NCBI GenBank assembly: GCA_963704035.1
Contig: CAVPGR010000004.1
Location: forward strand, 372,001-436,000
Length of the DNA stretch: 64,000 bases
Source of the DNA: JAOSJL01 sp963704035
GTDB lineage: Bacteria > Actinomycetota > Acidimicrobiia > IMCC26256 > JAOSJL01
Reading direction: 5' to 3'
Under the pieces are notes generated by a model, which was not told the DNA's origin, made no database searches, and worked only from the letters and a program-made list of their open reading frames with translations. Below are positions 16,290 to 25,740 of this stretch, in pieces (the stretch's first letter is position 1; every line of letters begins with the position of its first letter). The position numbers were made by a program, and so were the translations under genes.

Positions 16290-18564
16290 TCAGCCGCTCT
16301 TCGACAGAACGTTCAGGGCGGAACCCGCCTTGAACCACTCGACGTGCTCTGACGACAGAGTCGTCGTCGTGTCGAACTCATCGGTCGTGCCGTCGGCGTG
16401 GTTCAGCCGAACCCGCAGTGGCACGTCGGGTGCGAGATCCTCGAGGCCGAGGACGTCGACCATGTCATCGACGCGGATCTTGTCGTAGTCGGCAGGATCG
16501 GCGAACGTGAGCGCCAGCACGCCCTGCTTCTTCAGATTCGCCTCGTGGATCCTCGCGAACGAGCGGGCGAGCACGACCCGACCGTTCATGTAGCGGGGCT
16601 CCATCGCCGCATGCTCACGTGAAGAACCCTCGCCGTAGTTCTCGTCGCCCACCGCCACCCAGGGGATCCCCGCCTCCTTGTAGGAGCGTGCCAACTCGGG
16701 CAACGGCACCTGCGAGCCGTCCCGCACATCGACTCCGTAGCCGGGTTCGTCCGCGAACACGTTGTTGACCCCGGTGAAGAGGTTCCCCGAGATGTTCGTG
16801 AGGTGACCCCTGTACCGCAACCACGGACCCGCTGGAGAGATGTGGTCGGTGGTCGTCTTGCCCTGCGACTTCATCAGCACGCGGGAGCTCACGCAGATCG
16901 CCGCCGTCCCACCGTGCGAACGGTTGGAGCAACTCGAGGCGTTCGGACTGATCGGGAACGACCACGCTGACAGATGACGGGACGTCGGCCGGCGGCACGA
17001 AGCCCGACTCGCCGGGATCGAATCCCGAACCCGGCAACTCGTCGGCCGACGGCGCTTCGAGATGGACCTCGGTTCCATCGGGGGCCGTGAGGGAGTCGTG
17101 GAGAAAGTCGAAGTCGAGGCGCCCACCGAGAGCCAGTGCCACCACGGTCTCGGGTGATCCGATGAACGACAGGGTCTCGGCGTTGCCGTCATTGCGGCGC
17201 GGGAAGTTCCGGTTGAAGCTGGACACGATGGTATTGCGCTCGCCTTCGGTGATGTCGTCACGCTTCCACTGGCCGATGCACGGGCCGCACACGTTGGCGA
17301 GAACCGTCGCTCCGATCGCCTCGAGGTCGGCGAGCAGACCATCACGCTCGATCGTGGCCCGTACCTGCTCGGAACCGGGCGTGATGAGCAACGGGGCGCG
17401 CACCTCGAGACCGGCGGCCGACGCCTGGCGGGCCACGTGTGCGGCACGGCCGATGTCCTCGTAGGAGGAGTTGGTACACGATCCGACGAGCGCCGAGGAG
17501 ATCTCGATCGGATACCCCTCGGTGGCGGCCGCGGTCTTCACCTCGGAGATCGGCCGGTCGAGATCGGGCGTGTGAGGCCCGACGAGATGGGGTTCGAGCA
17601 CATCGAGATCGATCTCGACCACGCGGTCGAAGTACCGCTCGGGATCGGTCTCGACCTCGGGGTCCGCACAGAGGAACTCGGCGCGTGAATCGGCCAGCGC
17701 GCTGAGCTCGGAACGATCCGTCGCCTCGAGGTACCTCGCAGACCGCCGGTCGTACGGGAAGATCGACGTGGTCGCACCGATCTCGGCGCCCATGTTGGTG
17801 ATCGTGGCTTTCCCGGTGGCCGAGATCGACTCCACCCCCGGTCCGAAGTACTCGACGATGGCGCCCGTGCCGCCCTTCACGGTGAGGATCCCCGCGACCT
17901 TGAGGATGACGTCTTTCGGTGATGCCCACGCGGAGAGCGATCCGGTGAGGCGCAAACCGATGAGCTCGGGAACACGTGTGTTGAACGGCCATCCCGCCAT
18001 CACGTCGACGGCATCGGCGCCACCCACGCCGATGGCGACCATGCCCAGCCCGCCCGCATTCGGCGTGTGGCTGTCGGTGCCGATCATCATCCCGCCCGGG
18101 AACGCGTAGTTCTCCAGGATCACCTGGTGGATGATCCCGCTCCCGGGTTTCCAGAATCCGATCCCGTAGCGCGACGACGCGCTGCTCAGAAACTCGTAGA
18201 CCTCCTGGTTCGCGTCGATGGCGACCCTCAGGTCGTCGGCGGCCCCGACGTGAGCCTGGATGAGGTGGTCGCAGTGGACCGTGGTCGGTACCGCCACCTC
18301 GGGAAGATCGGCCAGCATGAACTGGAGTAGCGCCATCTGTGCGGTGGCGTCCTGCATCGCCACACGGTCGGGGCGGTAGTCGGCGTAGTCGTCGCCGCGG
18401 CCGAGGCCGATCGTGGCGACGTCGTCGGCGTGGGTGAAGAGGACCTTCTCGGCGAAGGTCACCGGGCGCCCGAGGCGCTCGCGTGCCGTGGCCACGGCCT
18501 CCGGGTAGCGGTCGTAGACCGACGCCACGAGCTCGAGGGGTGTGTGGGGTCCGACCTGGGGCAT
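16290..18564 (-). CDS. acn: Aconitate hydratase (apparent +1 frameshift)
   Basis: Aconitase, the citrate-isocitrate isomerase of the TCA cycle, about 757 residues and of the mitochondrial/AcnA-like type. The N-terminal part carries GTDSHTPNAGGLG, and the cluster cysteines lie in GSCTNSSYED and NVCGPCIGQW. One extra C near 16880 breaks the frame. The protein resumes as VLMKSQGKTTTDHISPAGPW, and the C-terminal swivel domain has GDENYGEGSSREHAA. Removing one base restores a family-length enzyme, so a consensus error is more likely than gene loss. ATG 18564 gives the expected N-terminus. It converges on the radical SAM gene with an 8-bp gap. Confidence 0.9.
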
Positions 18565-18687
18565 CGTCACTCCGCGGTTGCTACATAGTTGCTGGATTGA
18601 TAGTGGCTGGATTGCTGGTTCCACAGGCGTGCTCGGGACGGTCACCTGGGATCTCGTTCCCAGCGTACGTCCCGATCCCCAGGCAGG
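18565..18687. other. Short intergenic region with degenerate repeats
   Basis: About 120 bp between aconitase and the upstream minus-strand gene. It contains imperfect GGCTGGATTG-type repeats (about 18585-18620) and no ORF. No terminator with a T-run is evident. Confidence 0.4.
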
Positions 18688-19425
18688 TCAGCTCGCGTCG
18701 GGCGTCTGAGCGGGGAATCGCCGCCTGACGGTCTCGGGGATCACGTCCCGGAGGTGTACGGCGGCCTCGAGGAACCGCTCGACACCGACCGCGTCGAGCT
18801 CGCCGGCCCGCACCACCACGTAGTTGCCGCCGAATCCGAACGACCACGTGTTGTTCTGTGCCAGAAGAAAACGCCGCATCGGTTCGTCGAGCAACTCCCT
18901 GGCGAAGTCGGCGTCCTGGGTGGTCACTCGGAAGGAGTCGGCGAACTCGGCGCTGTCGGGACACGAGAAGGGCGACGCTCCTTCCATCGGGAGCGCGGAC
19001 CCGGAAGCGACCGCGTTCGTAGCCGAGACCTCGAGTCGGGGCAGATCGGCTCCGACCTCGACGACCCCGCAGTTGAGGAACTTCTCGTCGGATCCCCCCG
19101 AGGGCCCCTCCGTGACGCGGCGCGAGTACATCCACACGTTGCGACCGTGCACCCGACCCCGCGCGCACCCCGTCAGCGCTTCCAGGCCCTGCGCTTCATC
19201 GTCATCCCCCACGTCACCCAGAGCCCGGAGCGGGCCCAGGAACTCGTAGCGGAACACCGGCCTGAAGTCACTCGCCATGGGAAGACCGGGCAGACCACCG
19301 ATCGCCCGACGTTCGGTGACGATCTTGTTCTTCGGCGCCTTCCGCCCGAACGCCCGAAAAACACCGGCCCGTGCGAGGGCCCAGATCATGATTCCCAGGC
19401 CGACGACGATCACCACAAACGCCAT
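18688..19425 (-). CDS. Membrane-anchored protein of unknown function
   Basis: A 245-residue protein that I do not recognise. Residues 2-17 form one hydrophobic helix (AFVVIVVGLGIMIWAL) followed by a basic stretch, so it is probably anchored with the rest in the cytoplasm. The soluble part has NVWMYSRRVTEG and ends in a helical tail. Similar single-helix proteins of unknown role are common in actinobacteria. ATG 19425 is preferred over upstream in-frame ATGs because it starts exactly at the helix and lies 8 nt after CAGAAT (19434-19439), a -10-like box. It diverges from the ABC importer genes. Confidence 0.7.
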   Translation of the reverse strand: MAFVVIVVGLGIMIWALARAGVFRAFGRKAPKNKIVTERRAIGGLPGLPMASDFRPVFRYEFLGPLRALGDVGDDDEAQGLEALTGCARGRVHGRNVWMYSRRVTEGPSGGSDEKFLNCGVVEVGADLPRLEVSATNAVASGSALPMEGASPFSCPDSAEFADSFRVTTQDADFARELLDEPMRRFLLAQNNTWSFGFGGNYVVVRAGELDAVGVERFLEAAVHLRDVIPETVRRRFPAQTPDAS

Positions 19426-19474
19426 AGGGCACCATTCTGGCGCACCCCAGAGGCCTGTCCGACCAAAACCCGAC

Positions 19475-19503
19475 TTGAAAGGTCGGGAATTGGCCGTTAC
19501 CGT
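19475..19503 (+). promoter_or_regulatory. Promoter TTGAAA-N17-TACCGT
   Basis: TTGAAA (19475-19480) and TACCGT (19498-19503) are separated by exactly 17 bp. The -10 box ends 8 nt before GTG 19512, consistent with a leaderless ABC transporter mRNA. Confidence 0.55.
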
Positions 19504-19511
19504 CCGCGGTC

Positions 19512-20324
19512 GTGTCCGCACCCTCCACGACGACAGATCCGCCGCCCCCCGCACGGACGCCGGCACCCGCCCCGTCGCGCCCGGCGATCGAGCTGGACCA
19601 CGTCTCCAAGGTCTTCGGCCATTCGGGGAACGCCCTGCATGCACTCGACGACGTGACGCTCGACGTCGCCCCGGGCGAGTTCGTCTGCCTCGTGGGTGCG
19701 TCCGGATGCGGCAAGACGACGCTGCTGCACCTGATCGCCGGGCTCGAGGAGCCCACGGCGGGGCGAATCGGCGTCCACGGCGGCCCAGCCACGGTCATGT
19801 TCCAGGAATCCGCGCTGTTCCCGTGGCTCACGGTGGCCGGGAACGTCGACTTGGCCCTGCGGCTGCGCCAGATGAGTTCCGCCCACCGTGCCGAGACGGT
19901 CGACGCTCTGCTCGACCTCGTCCACCTCGGCGACTTCGCCGACAAGCGACCGCACGAGCTCTCGGGTGGGATGCGCCAACGTGTGGCGCTGGCGCGGGCT
20001 CTCGCCCAACAGGTCGAAATCCTGTTGATGGACGAACCGTTCGGCGCGCTCGACGCCATGACGCGTGACGTCTTGCACGTCGAGCTTCAGCGGCTCTGGG
20101 CCGACACCGGGCTCACAGTCGTGTTCGTCACGCACAACGTGCGCGAGGCGGTGCGCTTGGGCGACCGGGTCGTGCTGCTGTCGAGCCGACCGGGACGCGT
20201 CGTGGAACAGTTCGACGTCGCCATCGACCGACCTCGCCGGATCGAGTCCCACGAGGTCGCCGACCTGTCGGTCACGATCACCGAACGGCTCATGACCGAA
20301 GTGAAGCGCCATGGCCCACACTGA
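19512..20324 (+). CDS. ABC importer ATPase, nitrate/sulfonate/taurine type
   Basis: A 270-residue ATPase of the SsuB/TauB/NrtD class. A proline-rich leader (about 1-24) precedes Walker A GASGCGKTT. The Q-loop lies in VMFQESALFPW, the signature is LSGGMRQRVALARAL, and Walker B is ILLMDEPFGALD. The substrate could be a sulfonate, nitrate, a thiamine precursor or similar. No periplasmic binding protein gene is adjacent, so substrate choice is open. The last 14 bp overlap the start of the permease gene. Confidence 0.88.
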   Translation: MSAPSTTTDPPPPARTPAPAPSRPAIELDHVSKVFGHSGNALHALDDVTLDVAPGEFVCLVGASGCGKTTLLHLIAGLEEPTAGRIGVHGGPATVMFQESALFPWLTVAGNVDLALRLRQMSSAHRAETVDALLDLVHLGDFADKRPHELSGGMRQRVALARALAQQVEILLMDEPFGALDAMTRDVLHVELQRLWADTGLTVVFVTHNVREAVRLGDRVVLLSSRPGRVVEQFDVAIDRPRRIESHEVADLSVTITERLMTEVKRHGPH

Positions 20325-21255
20325 GGAGGTCCTGGGCACGGGAACACCGGACTCTTCCGACGACTCTTCCGACGACTCTTCCGACGACTCTTCCGACGAC
20401 TCTTCCGACGAATTGACGGAGGAACTGGCGGGACTCGACGCGCTGGAACTGGCGGTCCCCGTGCGACCTGCCCGAGCCACGCGCGCGTGGAGAGCGGTGT
20501 GGCCGAAGCTCGTGGCCGTGGCGGTGGCCCTCGGGGTCTGGGAGCTCATCGTCCTCTCGGGGTGGCGCTCGACAGATGTGCTTCCCGGACCGGGACCGGT
20601 CTTTCGAACGCTCTGGGATGAGCTCTGGAGCGGCGACCTGTTGCCCGCGACGGCGCTGACCCTTCAGAGGGCCGCCGTCGGCTTCGCCCTCGGAATTGCA
20701 ATCGGGACACCGATCGGAATCGCCATCGCCCGCGTGCGCGTCGTGCGGACCGCCGTCGGCTCGGTGGTCACGAGCCTCCAGACCATGCCCTCGATGGCGT
20801 GGTTTCCGTTCGCGATCCTGCTGTTCTCTCAAACGGAAACCGCGATCATGTTCGTGGTGGTGCTCGGCGCCGCACCCGCGATCGCCAACGGCCTCGTCGC
20901 CGGCGTCGACCACATCCCGCCCGACCTGCTGCGCGCCGGCCGCGTGCTCGGCGCGCGCCGATGGAACGCGCTGCGCTACGTCGTACTCCCCGCCGCCTAT
21001 CCGCTGTACGTCAGCGGTCTCAAGCAGGGCTGGGCGTTCGCCTGGCGGAGCCTGATCGCGGGCGAACTCATCGTACAGGTGGCCGGGGGCGAGTCGATCG
21101 GCGCGCGCCTGCAAGAGGCGCAGCGATCCGAGGACGCCACGGCACTGTTGGCCACGATGATCGTGATCCTCGTGATCGGAATCGCCGTGGACAGCCTCGG
21201 ATTCGGGACCCTCGAGCGGCGGATCCGCCACCGCTACGGGCTCAGTTCCCTGTGA
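20311..21255 (+). CDS. ABC importer permease, nitrate/sulfonate/taurine type
   Basis: A 314-residue permease of the SsuC/TauC class. About six membrane segments start near residue 65 (LVAVAVALGVWELIVL). The EAA-like loop is GVDHIPPDLLRAGRVLGARRWNALRYVVLP. The N-terminus is unusual: a 60-bp array of five identical 12-bp units (20351-20410) encodes repeated SSDD, a strongly acidic cytosolic tail not normal for the family. ATG 20311 overlaps the ATPase gene by 14 bp. The 3' end overlaps the convergent cyclophilin gene by 14 bp. Confidence 0.88.
   Translation: MAHTEEVLGTGTPDSSDDSSDDSSDDSSDDSSDELTEELAGLDALELAVPVRPARATRAWRAVWPKLVAVAVALGVWELIVLSGWRSTDVLPGPGPVFRTLWDELWSGDLLPATALTLQRAAVGFALGIAIGTPIGIAIARVRVVRTAVGSVVTSLQTMPSMAWFPFAILLFSQTETAIMFVVVLGAAPAIANGLVAGVDHIPPDLLRAGRVLGARRWNALRYVVLPAAYPLYVSGLKQGWAFAWRSLIAGELIVQVAGGESIGARLQEAQRSEDATALLATMIVILVIGIAVDSLGFGTLERRIRHRYGLSSL
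20351..20410 (+). repeat. Five perfect copies of a 12-bp in-frame tandem repeat
   Basis: The unit ACTCTTCCGACG is repeated five times within the permease gene, encoding (SSDD)n. Copies are identical at the DNA level, which points to recent slippage expansion. A change in copy number would keep the frame. Confidence 0.9.
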
Positions 21256-21748
21256 GCTCCTCGACCTTCACGGAGTTCATGACGTCGCCGACCTCGATGG
21301 CCTGGGCCACATCGACACCCGACGTCGTGTGGCCGAAGAGGTTGTAGTCCTTCGACAGCTTGCTGGTGCAGTCGTCGATACACACGAAGAACTGCGATCC
21401 GTTGCTGTTGGGGCCCGCGTTGGCCATCGCCACCGCACCGAGGGTGTACTCGCCGAGCACCGGTTCGTCGTCGAACTGGTAGCCGGGTCCGCCGGTGCCG
21501 TTTCCGTCGGGGCATCCACCCTGAATCACGAACTCGTTCACGACACGGTGGAACGTGAGGCCGTCGTAGTAGCCGTCACGCGCGAGACCCACGAAGTTCG
21601 CCACGGTCCGCGGTGCCAACTTCGGGTCGAGATCCATCACGATTTCGCCGCGATCGGTCGAGATGGTGACGCGGTAGGTCGCGTCCTGGTCGATCGGGTG
21701 GTCGGTGTGCGCTGCCACGAAAGGCTCCTGGGTCGTCGGGTCGCTCAC
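21242..21748 (-). CDS. Peptidyl-prolyl cis-trans isomerase, cyclophilin type
   Basis: A 168-residue single-domain cyclophilin that speeds prolyl isomerisation. Family motifs are present: TVANFVGLARDGYYDGLTFHRV (first part), FVIQGGCPDGNGTGGPGY, MANAGPNSNGSQFF and LFGHTTSGVDV. No signal peptide is seen, so it is likely cytoplasmic. The GTG start precedes SDPTTQEPF. It lies 39 bp downstream of the ccm operon on the same strand and may be read through from it. The C-terminal end overlaps the convergent permease gene. Confidence 0.92.
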   Translation of the reverse strand: MSDPTTQEPFVAAHTDHPIDQDATYRVTISTDRGEIVMDLDPKLAPRTVANFVGLARDGYYDGLTFHRVVNEFVIQGGCPDGNGTGGPGYQFDDEPVLGEYTLGAVAMANAGPNSNGSQFFVCIDDCTSKLSKDYNLFGHTTSGVDVAQAIEVGDVMNSVKVEELTGN

Positions 21749-21787
21749 GCTACCGGGAGACGGGCCTTGTCGGAGAACAGCAGGCGG

Positions 21788-22600
21788 TCACGGCGCAGGT
21801 ACGCCGTTGGGCTCGGCCGCAGCGACGCGCGCGGCGTCCGCTACGTCGCGTACCTGATCGGCCAGTGGCCCGTCGGGAGCGATCTCGAGATACCGGTCGA
21901 ACTCGACGATCGCAGCCGCGGGATCATCGAGACCCTGGAACAGGATCATGCCCCGGAAGAACCGGGCGTCGGCGAAGTCGGGATCGACCGCGAGTGCCCG
22001 GTCCACGCGCTCGAGAGCCTCTTCGGGAAGGCCCGCGAGATAGACGATCCACCCGCCATATGCGTGCGCCTCGACGTTGGCAGGGTCGAGGGCGACGACC
22101 TCGTCGTAGGCCATGAGCGACGCGGTGGGATCCGTGGGAGCGAGAAAGCGCGCGAGTTCGAGATGCGCCGCGGGATCGTCGGGATTCCGCTCCACCGCTG
22201 CTTCGAGCGTCGCACGGGTCTCCGCTGCGACCTCATCGGCGCTGCCGTCGACGGACTGCTGGTTGCCCGTGGCGGTACCGCCGTCGACGCGGTCGCCGAC
22301 GGCATTGGCCAGGAGAAATCCCGCCACCGCCACGAACGCCACGATTCCGCCCACCACAGCGAGGCGACGACCGGTTCGAGGCGCAGCAGCCACCTCGTCC
22401 TTCGAGGTACCTCGGTTCGGGTCACGTTCGGCCGCGTCGATCGCCCGTAGCGCCGCGGCAGCGCGGGCCGTGTAGTCGTCACGGAGCTGCTCGTAGGTGT
22501 CGTCGTCGATGTCGTCGTCGGCGCGTTCGCGCTCCAGATCGTCGAGGGAGGCAAGGAGGAAGTCGCGCTCCTCGTAGAGGTCACCGAGCGCCGGTGGCAC
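21788..22600 (-). CDS. TPR protein, CcmI-like, last gene of the ccm operon
   Basis: A 270-residue protein. The N-terminal part (LYEERDFLLASLDDLERE) resembles the cytosolic region that in CcmI follows the first helix. One membrane helix (about 93-115, VGGIVAFVAVAGFLLANAV) is followed by TPR repeats (NPDDPAAHLELARFL, ALAVDPDFADARFF). CcmI presents apocytochrome c to the haem lyase complex; here only one helix is seen, so the match is partial. GTG 22600 is set by a strong AAGGAGG 6 nt upstream, and it overlaps the end of ccmH by 20 bp. Confidence 0.78.
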   Translation of the reverse strand: MPPALGDLYEERDFLLASLDDLERERADDDIDDDTYEQLRDDYTARAAAALRAIDAAERDPNRGTSKDEVAAAPRTGRRLAVVGGIVAFVAVAGFLLANAVGDRVDGGTATGNQQSVDGSADEVAAETRATLEAAVERNPDDPAAHLELARFLAPTDPTASLMAYDEVVALDPANVEAHAYGGWIVYLAGLPEEALERVDRALAVDPDFADARFFRGMILFQGLDDPAAAIVEFDRYLEIAPDGPLADQVRDVADAARVAAAEPNGVPAP

Positions 22601-23072
22601 CGGGATCCTCCTTGCGGCCGCGGACGCGCTCGACGAGTTCGCGGTCTTCGGTCGTGGGCGTGTAGCGGGGCTGACGACGCCAACGGGTGAGCGCGACCAC
22701 CAGGACGCCGACACCGAGGAGGAGCCCCGCAATCGGCAGCAGCCACACGAGGAGCGAGACACCACTGTTCTGGGGCTCGAGCAGGATCCACTCGCCCCAC
22801 GTCTCGACGTAGGCGTCTCGGATCTCACCGTCGGTCTCACCGGCCTCGATCCGACGGCGCACGTCGTCGACGATCGCCCGCGCGGTAGACGACGGGCTGT
22901 CGGCCACCGACAGCCCCTGGCAGGTCGGGCACCGCAACTCCCGGGTCAAGCTCTCCAGCCGCGCGTCCGGTGAGTCATCTCGTGATCCCGGGTTCGCCGC
23001 CAGACCGACCGCGACCGCGGCGATGAGGGCAAGCGCCGCCCAGGGGACCCACCGTGCCCACGATGCTCGCAT
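22581..23072 (-). CDS. ccmH: Cytochrome c maturation protein CcmH
   Basis: A 163-residue CcmH/CycL. A signal or anchor helix at 9-26 is followed by the redox motif RCPTCQ (C48, C51) and a second helix near 107-128 (LVWLLPIAGLLLGVGVLVV). The extracytoplasmic thiols reduce apocytochrome c before haem attachment. It starts with TGATG overlap on the ccmG stop and runs into the TPR gene, which suggests tight co-translation. The length matches the short CcmH form without fused TPRs. Confidence 0.92.
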   Translation of the reverse strand: MRASWARWVPWAALALIAAVAVGLAANPGSRDDSPDARLESLTRELRCPTCQGLSVADSPSSTARAIVDDVRRRIEAGETDGEIRDAYVETWGEWILLEPQNSGVSLLVWLLPIAGLLLGVGVLVVALTRWRRQPRYTPTTEDRELVERVRGRKEDPGATGAR

Positions 23073-23650
23073 CAGCCCGTCCCCCGCGCCCTCGCCAGCA
23101 GCGCCTCGAGGTCGTCGACGTCGACCTCACCCAGCTGCTTGCCCACCACGACGCCGCTCGGATCGATGGCGTACGTCTCGGGTTGACCGGTCGTGGCGAA
23201 ATCGAGAGCGGCCCTGTCGCCCGGATCCAGGGCTGTCGTCCAGCTCACGCCCTTGTCCTCGACCCAGTCGCGGGCAGCTTCCTCGGTGTCATCGCGCACG
23301 ATGCCGACCATCGCGAAGTCAGGATCGTCCGCGTGACGCGCGTGGAACTCCGCCAGCGCCGGGTGCTCCGCGCGACACGGGATGCACCAGGAGTTCCAGA
23401 AGTTCACGATCACGGCCTTGCCCGCGACCGACTCGTTGCTCACATTCCCACCGTCGAGCGTCGGCAGATCGAACGCGGGTGCAGGTTCCCCGAGCTCGGG
23501 ACCGCCCTCGAAGGTCGGATCGGTGTTGACCTGCATCGCCAGAATCACGGCGAAAGCGACGACCACGAGCCCGACGGCGATTGCTCCCCACAGGATCGGC
23601 CGCCTTCGGCGTTCCGGGCGACCCTCCGGCGGCGGTGCGCCGCCCGTCAC
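23072..23650 (-). CDS. ccmG: Thiol-disulfide oxidoreductase CcmG (ResA-like)
   Basis: A 192-residue membrane-anchored thioredoxin. The helix is at about 19-40 (ILWGAIAVGLVVVAFAVILA) and the active site WCIPC holds C89 and C92. It supplies reductant to CcmH and apocytochrome c on the outer face of the membrane. The gene overlaps ccmF by ATGA and ccmH by one base. Neighbours decide CcmG over generic ResA. Confidence 0.92.
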   Translation of the reverse strand: MTGGAPPPEGRPERRRRPILWGAIAVGLVVVAFAVILAMQVNTDPTFEGGPELGEPAPAFDLPTLDGGNVSNESVAGKAVIVNFWNSWCIPCRAEHPALAEFHARHADDPDFAMVGIVRDDTEEAARDWVEDKGVSWTTALDPGDRAALDFATTGQPETYAIDPSGVVVGKQLGEVDVDDLEALLARARGTG

Positions 23651-25740
23651 GCCGGAACCTCAGCAGGACCGGGATCGACGGAATCGCCCTCGGTGGAATC
23701 GCCCTCGGTGGAATCGCCCTCGGTGGAATCGCCCTCGGTGGGTTCCGAAACGTCCGGTGAAGACCCGGTCCGTCGCGCCCGACGCAACGCAGAGCGCGCC
23801 GAAGGGCCCACGGCGATGAGGGTGCCGAGGAACATCACGCCGCCGCCGATCCAGAGCCACACGATCATCGGATTGACCGCCACACCCAGGGTGACGCGAC
23901 CCGACTCGTTCGGTGACGAGATGAGCGTGAGATAGACATCGCGCGTGATTCCGGTGCGCACCGACGGAGTGCCGATGCCCTGGGTGCTGTTCGGGAACGT
24001 GGAGATGGCGGGTGCGTACACCCCCAGATCGTCGCCGCCGCGTTCGACGCGGACCTGAGCCGCACTGGTCGTCTTCTGCTCGGTCACGGTCGTGTCGCTG
24101 CCGAGGTAGGTCACGGTGTAACCGGCAACCGTGGCCGACTCGTTCTCACCCAGGCGTACCTCACGACTCGTCGACCAGTGCGCGCCGACGGCAATGGCCA
24201 CGGCGACGAGCACAACACCGACGTGAACGACGAGACCGCCGTACTTACGCGGATTCCCGGTGACCGTGCGTCCCAGAGCGATCGGGATCTTTTCGCCGTG
24301 GACGGAACCACGGGAACGAACAGCCATCCCGAACTGCTGCGCGATGCCCGTGAGCGCGAAGGCCGCTAGCCCGAACACGAGCACCTGGGCGACACCCCGG
24401 GTCCCGAGGAGGACGGCCATGAGCATCGTGAGCACACCGATCCATGCGGGGACGCGGAACCGGCGTTGCAGAACCTCCCCCGACGTGGCGCGCCACGGCA
24501 ACGCGGGCGCTGCCGCCATCAGGAACAGCAACGCCATCCCGATGGGAAGTGTCATGCGGTCGAAGTACGGCTCACCGACGGACAGCCGGCGGTCCTGCAG
24601 CGCTTCGACGAGCAAGGGAAAGACGGTTCCGAGCAGCACAACGAAAGCGAACGCCGCGAACAGCAGGTTGTTGGCGAGGAACGCCGACTCGCGCGAGACG
24701 ACCGAGTCGATCTTTCCATGGGACCGAAGCAGGTCGCCACGCCACGCGATCAATCCGATTCCCACGACCGCGACGACTCCGAGGAACAGGAGCAGCATCG
24801 GCCCGATCGCCGACTCCGAGAAGGAGTGCACGCTGTTGACCACACCCGAACGGGTGAGGAACGTGCCGAGAATCGTGAGGCAGAACGTCGCGATCAGAAG
24901 CGAGAGGTTCCAGACGCGCAGCATCCCGCGGCGCTCCTGCACCATCACCGAGTGGATGTAGGCGGTGCCCGTCAACCACGGCAGCAGCGACGCGTTCTCG
25001 ACCGGGTCCCACGCCCAGTATCCACCCCACCCGAGGACCTCGTAGCTCCACCAGCCACCCAGCACGATTCCGACCGTGAGGAACCCCCACGCCAATACGG
25101 CGGCTCGGCGGGTTTCGATCAGCCATCCCTCGCCGAGTCGGCCGGTGACGAGGGCAGCGATCGCGAACATGAACGGAACAGTGAATCCGACGTAGCCGAG
25201 GTAGAGCATCGGCGGGTGAACCGCCATGAGCGGGTGGTTCTGCAACAACGGATTCGGACCAGGGCCGTCGGTCGGCACGACGCCGGCCACGAGTCGGAAG
25301 GGGTTGGCCGGACCGAGCAGGAGGATGAAGAAGAACAACGCCACTGCGAGACCGGTGATCGTGGCCCAGGCGACGAGCGGATCGGTGGCCCGGTCGCGGA
25401 ACCGGTAGGCGGTGAGACCCAGGTACCCGGCGAGGATCAGCATCCACAGGAGGATCGACCCCTCGAGCGAGGCCCACAGCGACGCCGCGGTGTAGAAGAC
25501 CGGAGTCGCCAGTGACCCGTTCTTCGCTACGTACTCGAGTGAGAAGTCGTGGCTGAGAAGCGCCCACTCCATGACCGCTACGGCGACCACGGCGGCGACC
25601 AGCACGGCGAACACGAACCGACGGCCCAACAGGAGAAGCCGGTCGTCGTTCCGGCGCAGGCCTGCGCCCAACGCCACGATGCCGAGGACGCACGCCGCCC
25701 CACCCCAGACGAGTGCCCCGTATCCGATCGCGGCCCTCAC
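23647..25740 (-). CDS. ccmF: Haem lyase subunit CcmF
   Basis: A 697-residue polytopic protein that attaches haem from CcmE to apocytochrome c. The WWD haem-handling motif is VLGWGGYWAWDPVENASLLP, and conserved histidines lie in LLQNHPLMAVHPPM and FLTRSGVVNSVHSF. The cytosolic C-terminus carries four perfect copies of TEGDS from a 15-bp repeat (23680-23739), unusual for CcmF. GTG 25740 overlaps the ccmE stop (GTGA) and starts at the first membrane segment; the longer open frame lies inside ccmE. Confidence 0.94.
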   Translation of the reverse strand: MRAAIGYGALVWGGAACVLGIVALGAGLRRNDDRLLLLGRRFVFAVLVAAVVAVAVMEWALLSHDFSLEYVAKNGSLATPVFYTAASLWASLEGSILLWMLILAGYLGLTAYRFRDRATDPLVAWATITGLAVALFFFILLLGPANPFRLVAGVVPTDGPGPNPLLQNHPLMAVHPPMLYLGYVGFTVPFMFAIAALVTGRLGEGWLIETRRAAVLAWGFLTVGIVLGGWWSYEVLGWGGYWAWDPVENASLLPWLTGTAYIHSVMVQERRGMLRVWNLSLLIATFCLTILGTFLTRSGVVNSVHSFSESAIGPMLLLFLGVVAVVGIGLIAWRGDLLRSHGKIDSVVSRESAFLANNLLFAAFAFVVLLGTVFPLLVEALQDRRLSVGEPYFDRMTLPIGMALLFLMAAAPALPWRATSGEVLQRRFRVPAWIGVLTMLMAVLLGTRGVAQVLVFGLAAFALTGIAQQFGMAVRSRGSVHGEKIPIALGRTVTGNPRKYGGLVVHVGVVLVAVAIAVGAHWSTSREVRLGENESATVAGYTVTYLGSDTTVTEQKTTSAAQVRVERGGDDLGVYAPAISTFPNSTQGIGTPSVRTGITRDVYLTLISSPNESGRVTLGVAVNPMIVWLWIGGGVMFLGTLIAVGPSARSALRRARRTGSSPDVSEPTEGDSTEGDSTEGDSTEGDSVDPGPAEVPA
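23680..23739 (-). repeat. Four perfect copies of a 15-bp in-frame tandem repeat
   Basis: The plus-strand unit GGAATCGCCCTCGGT is repeated four times, encoding (TEGDS)4 near the C-terminus of CcmF. The copies are identical, as expected after slippage expansion. Confidence 0.9.
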
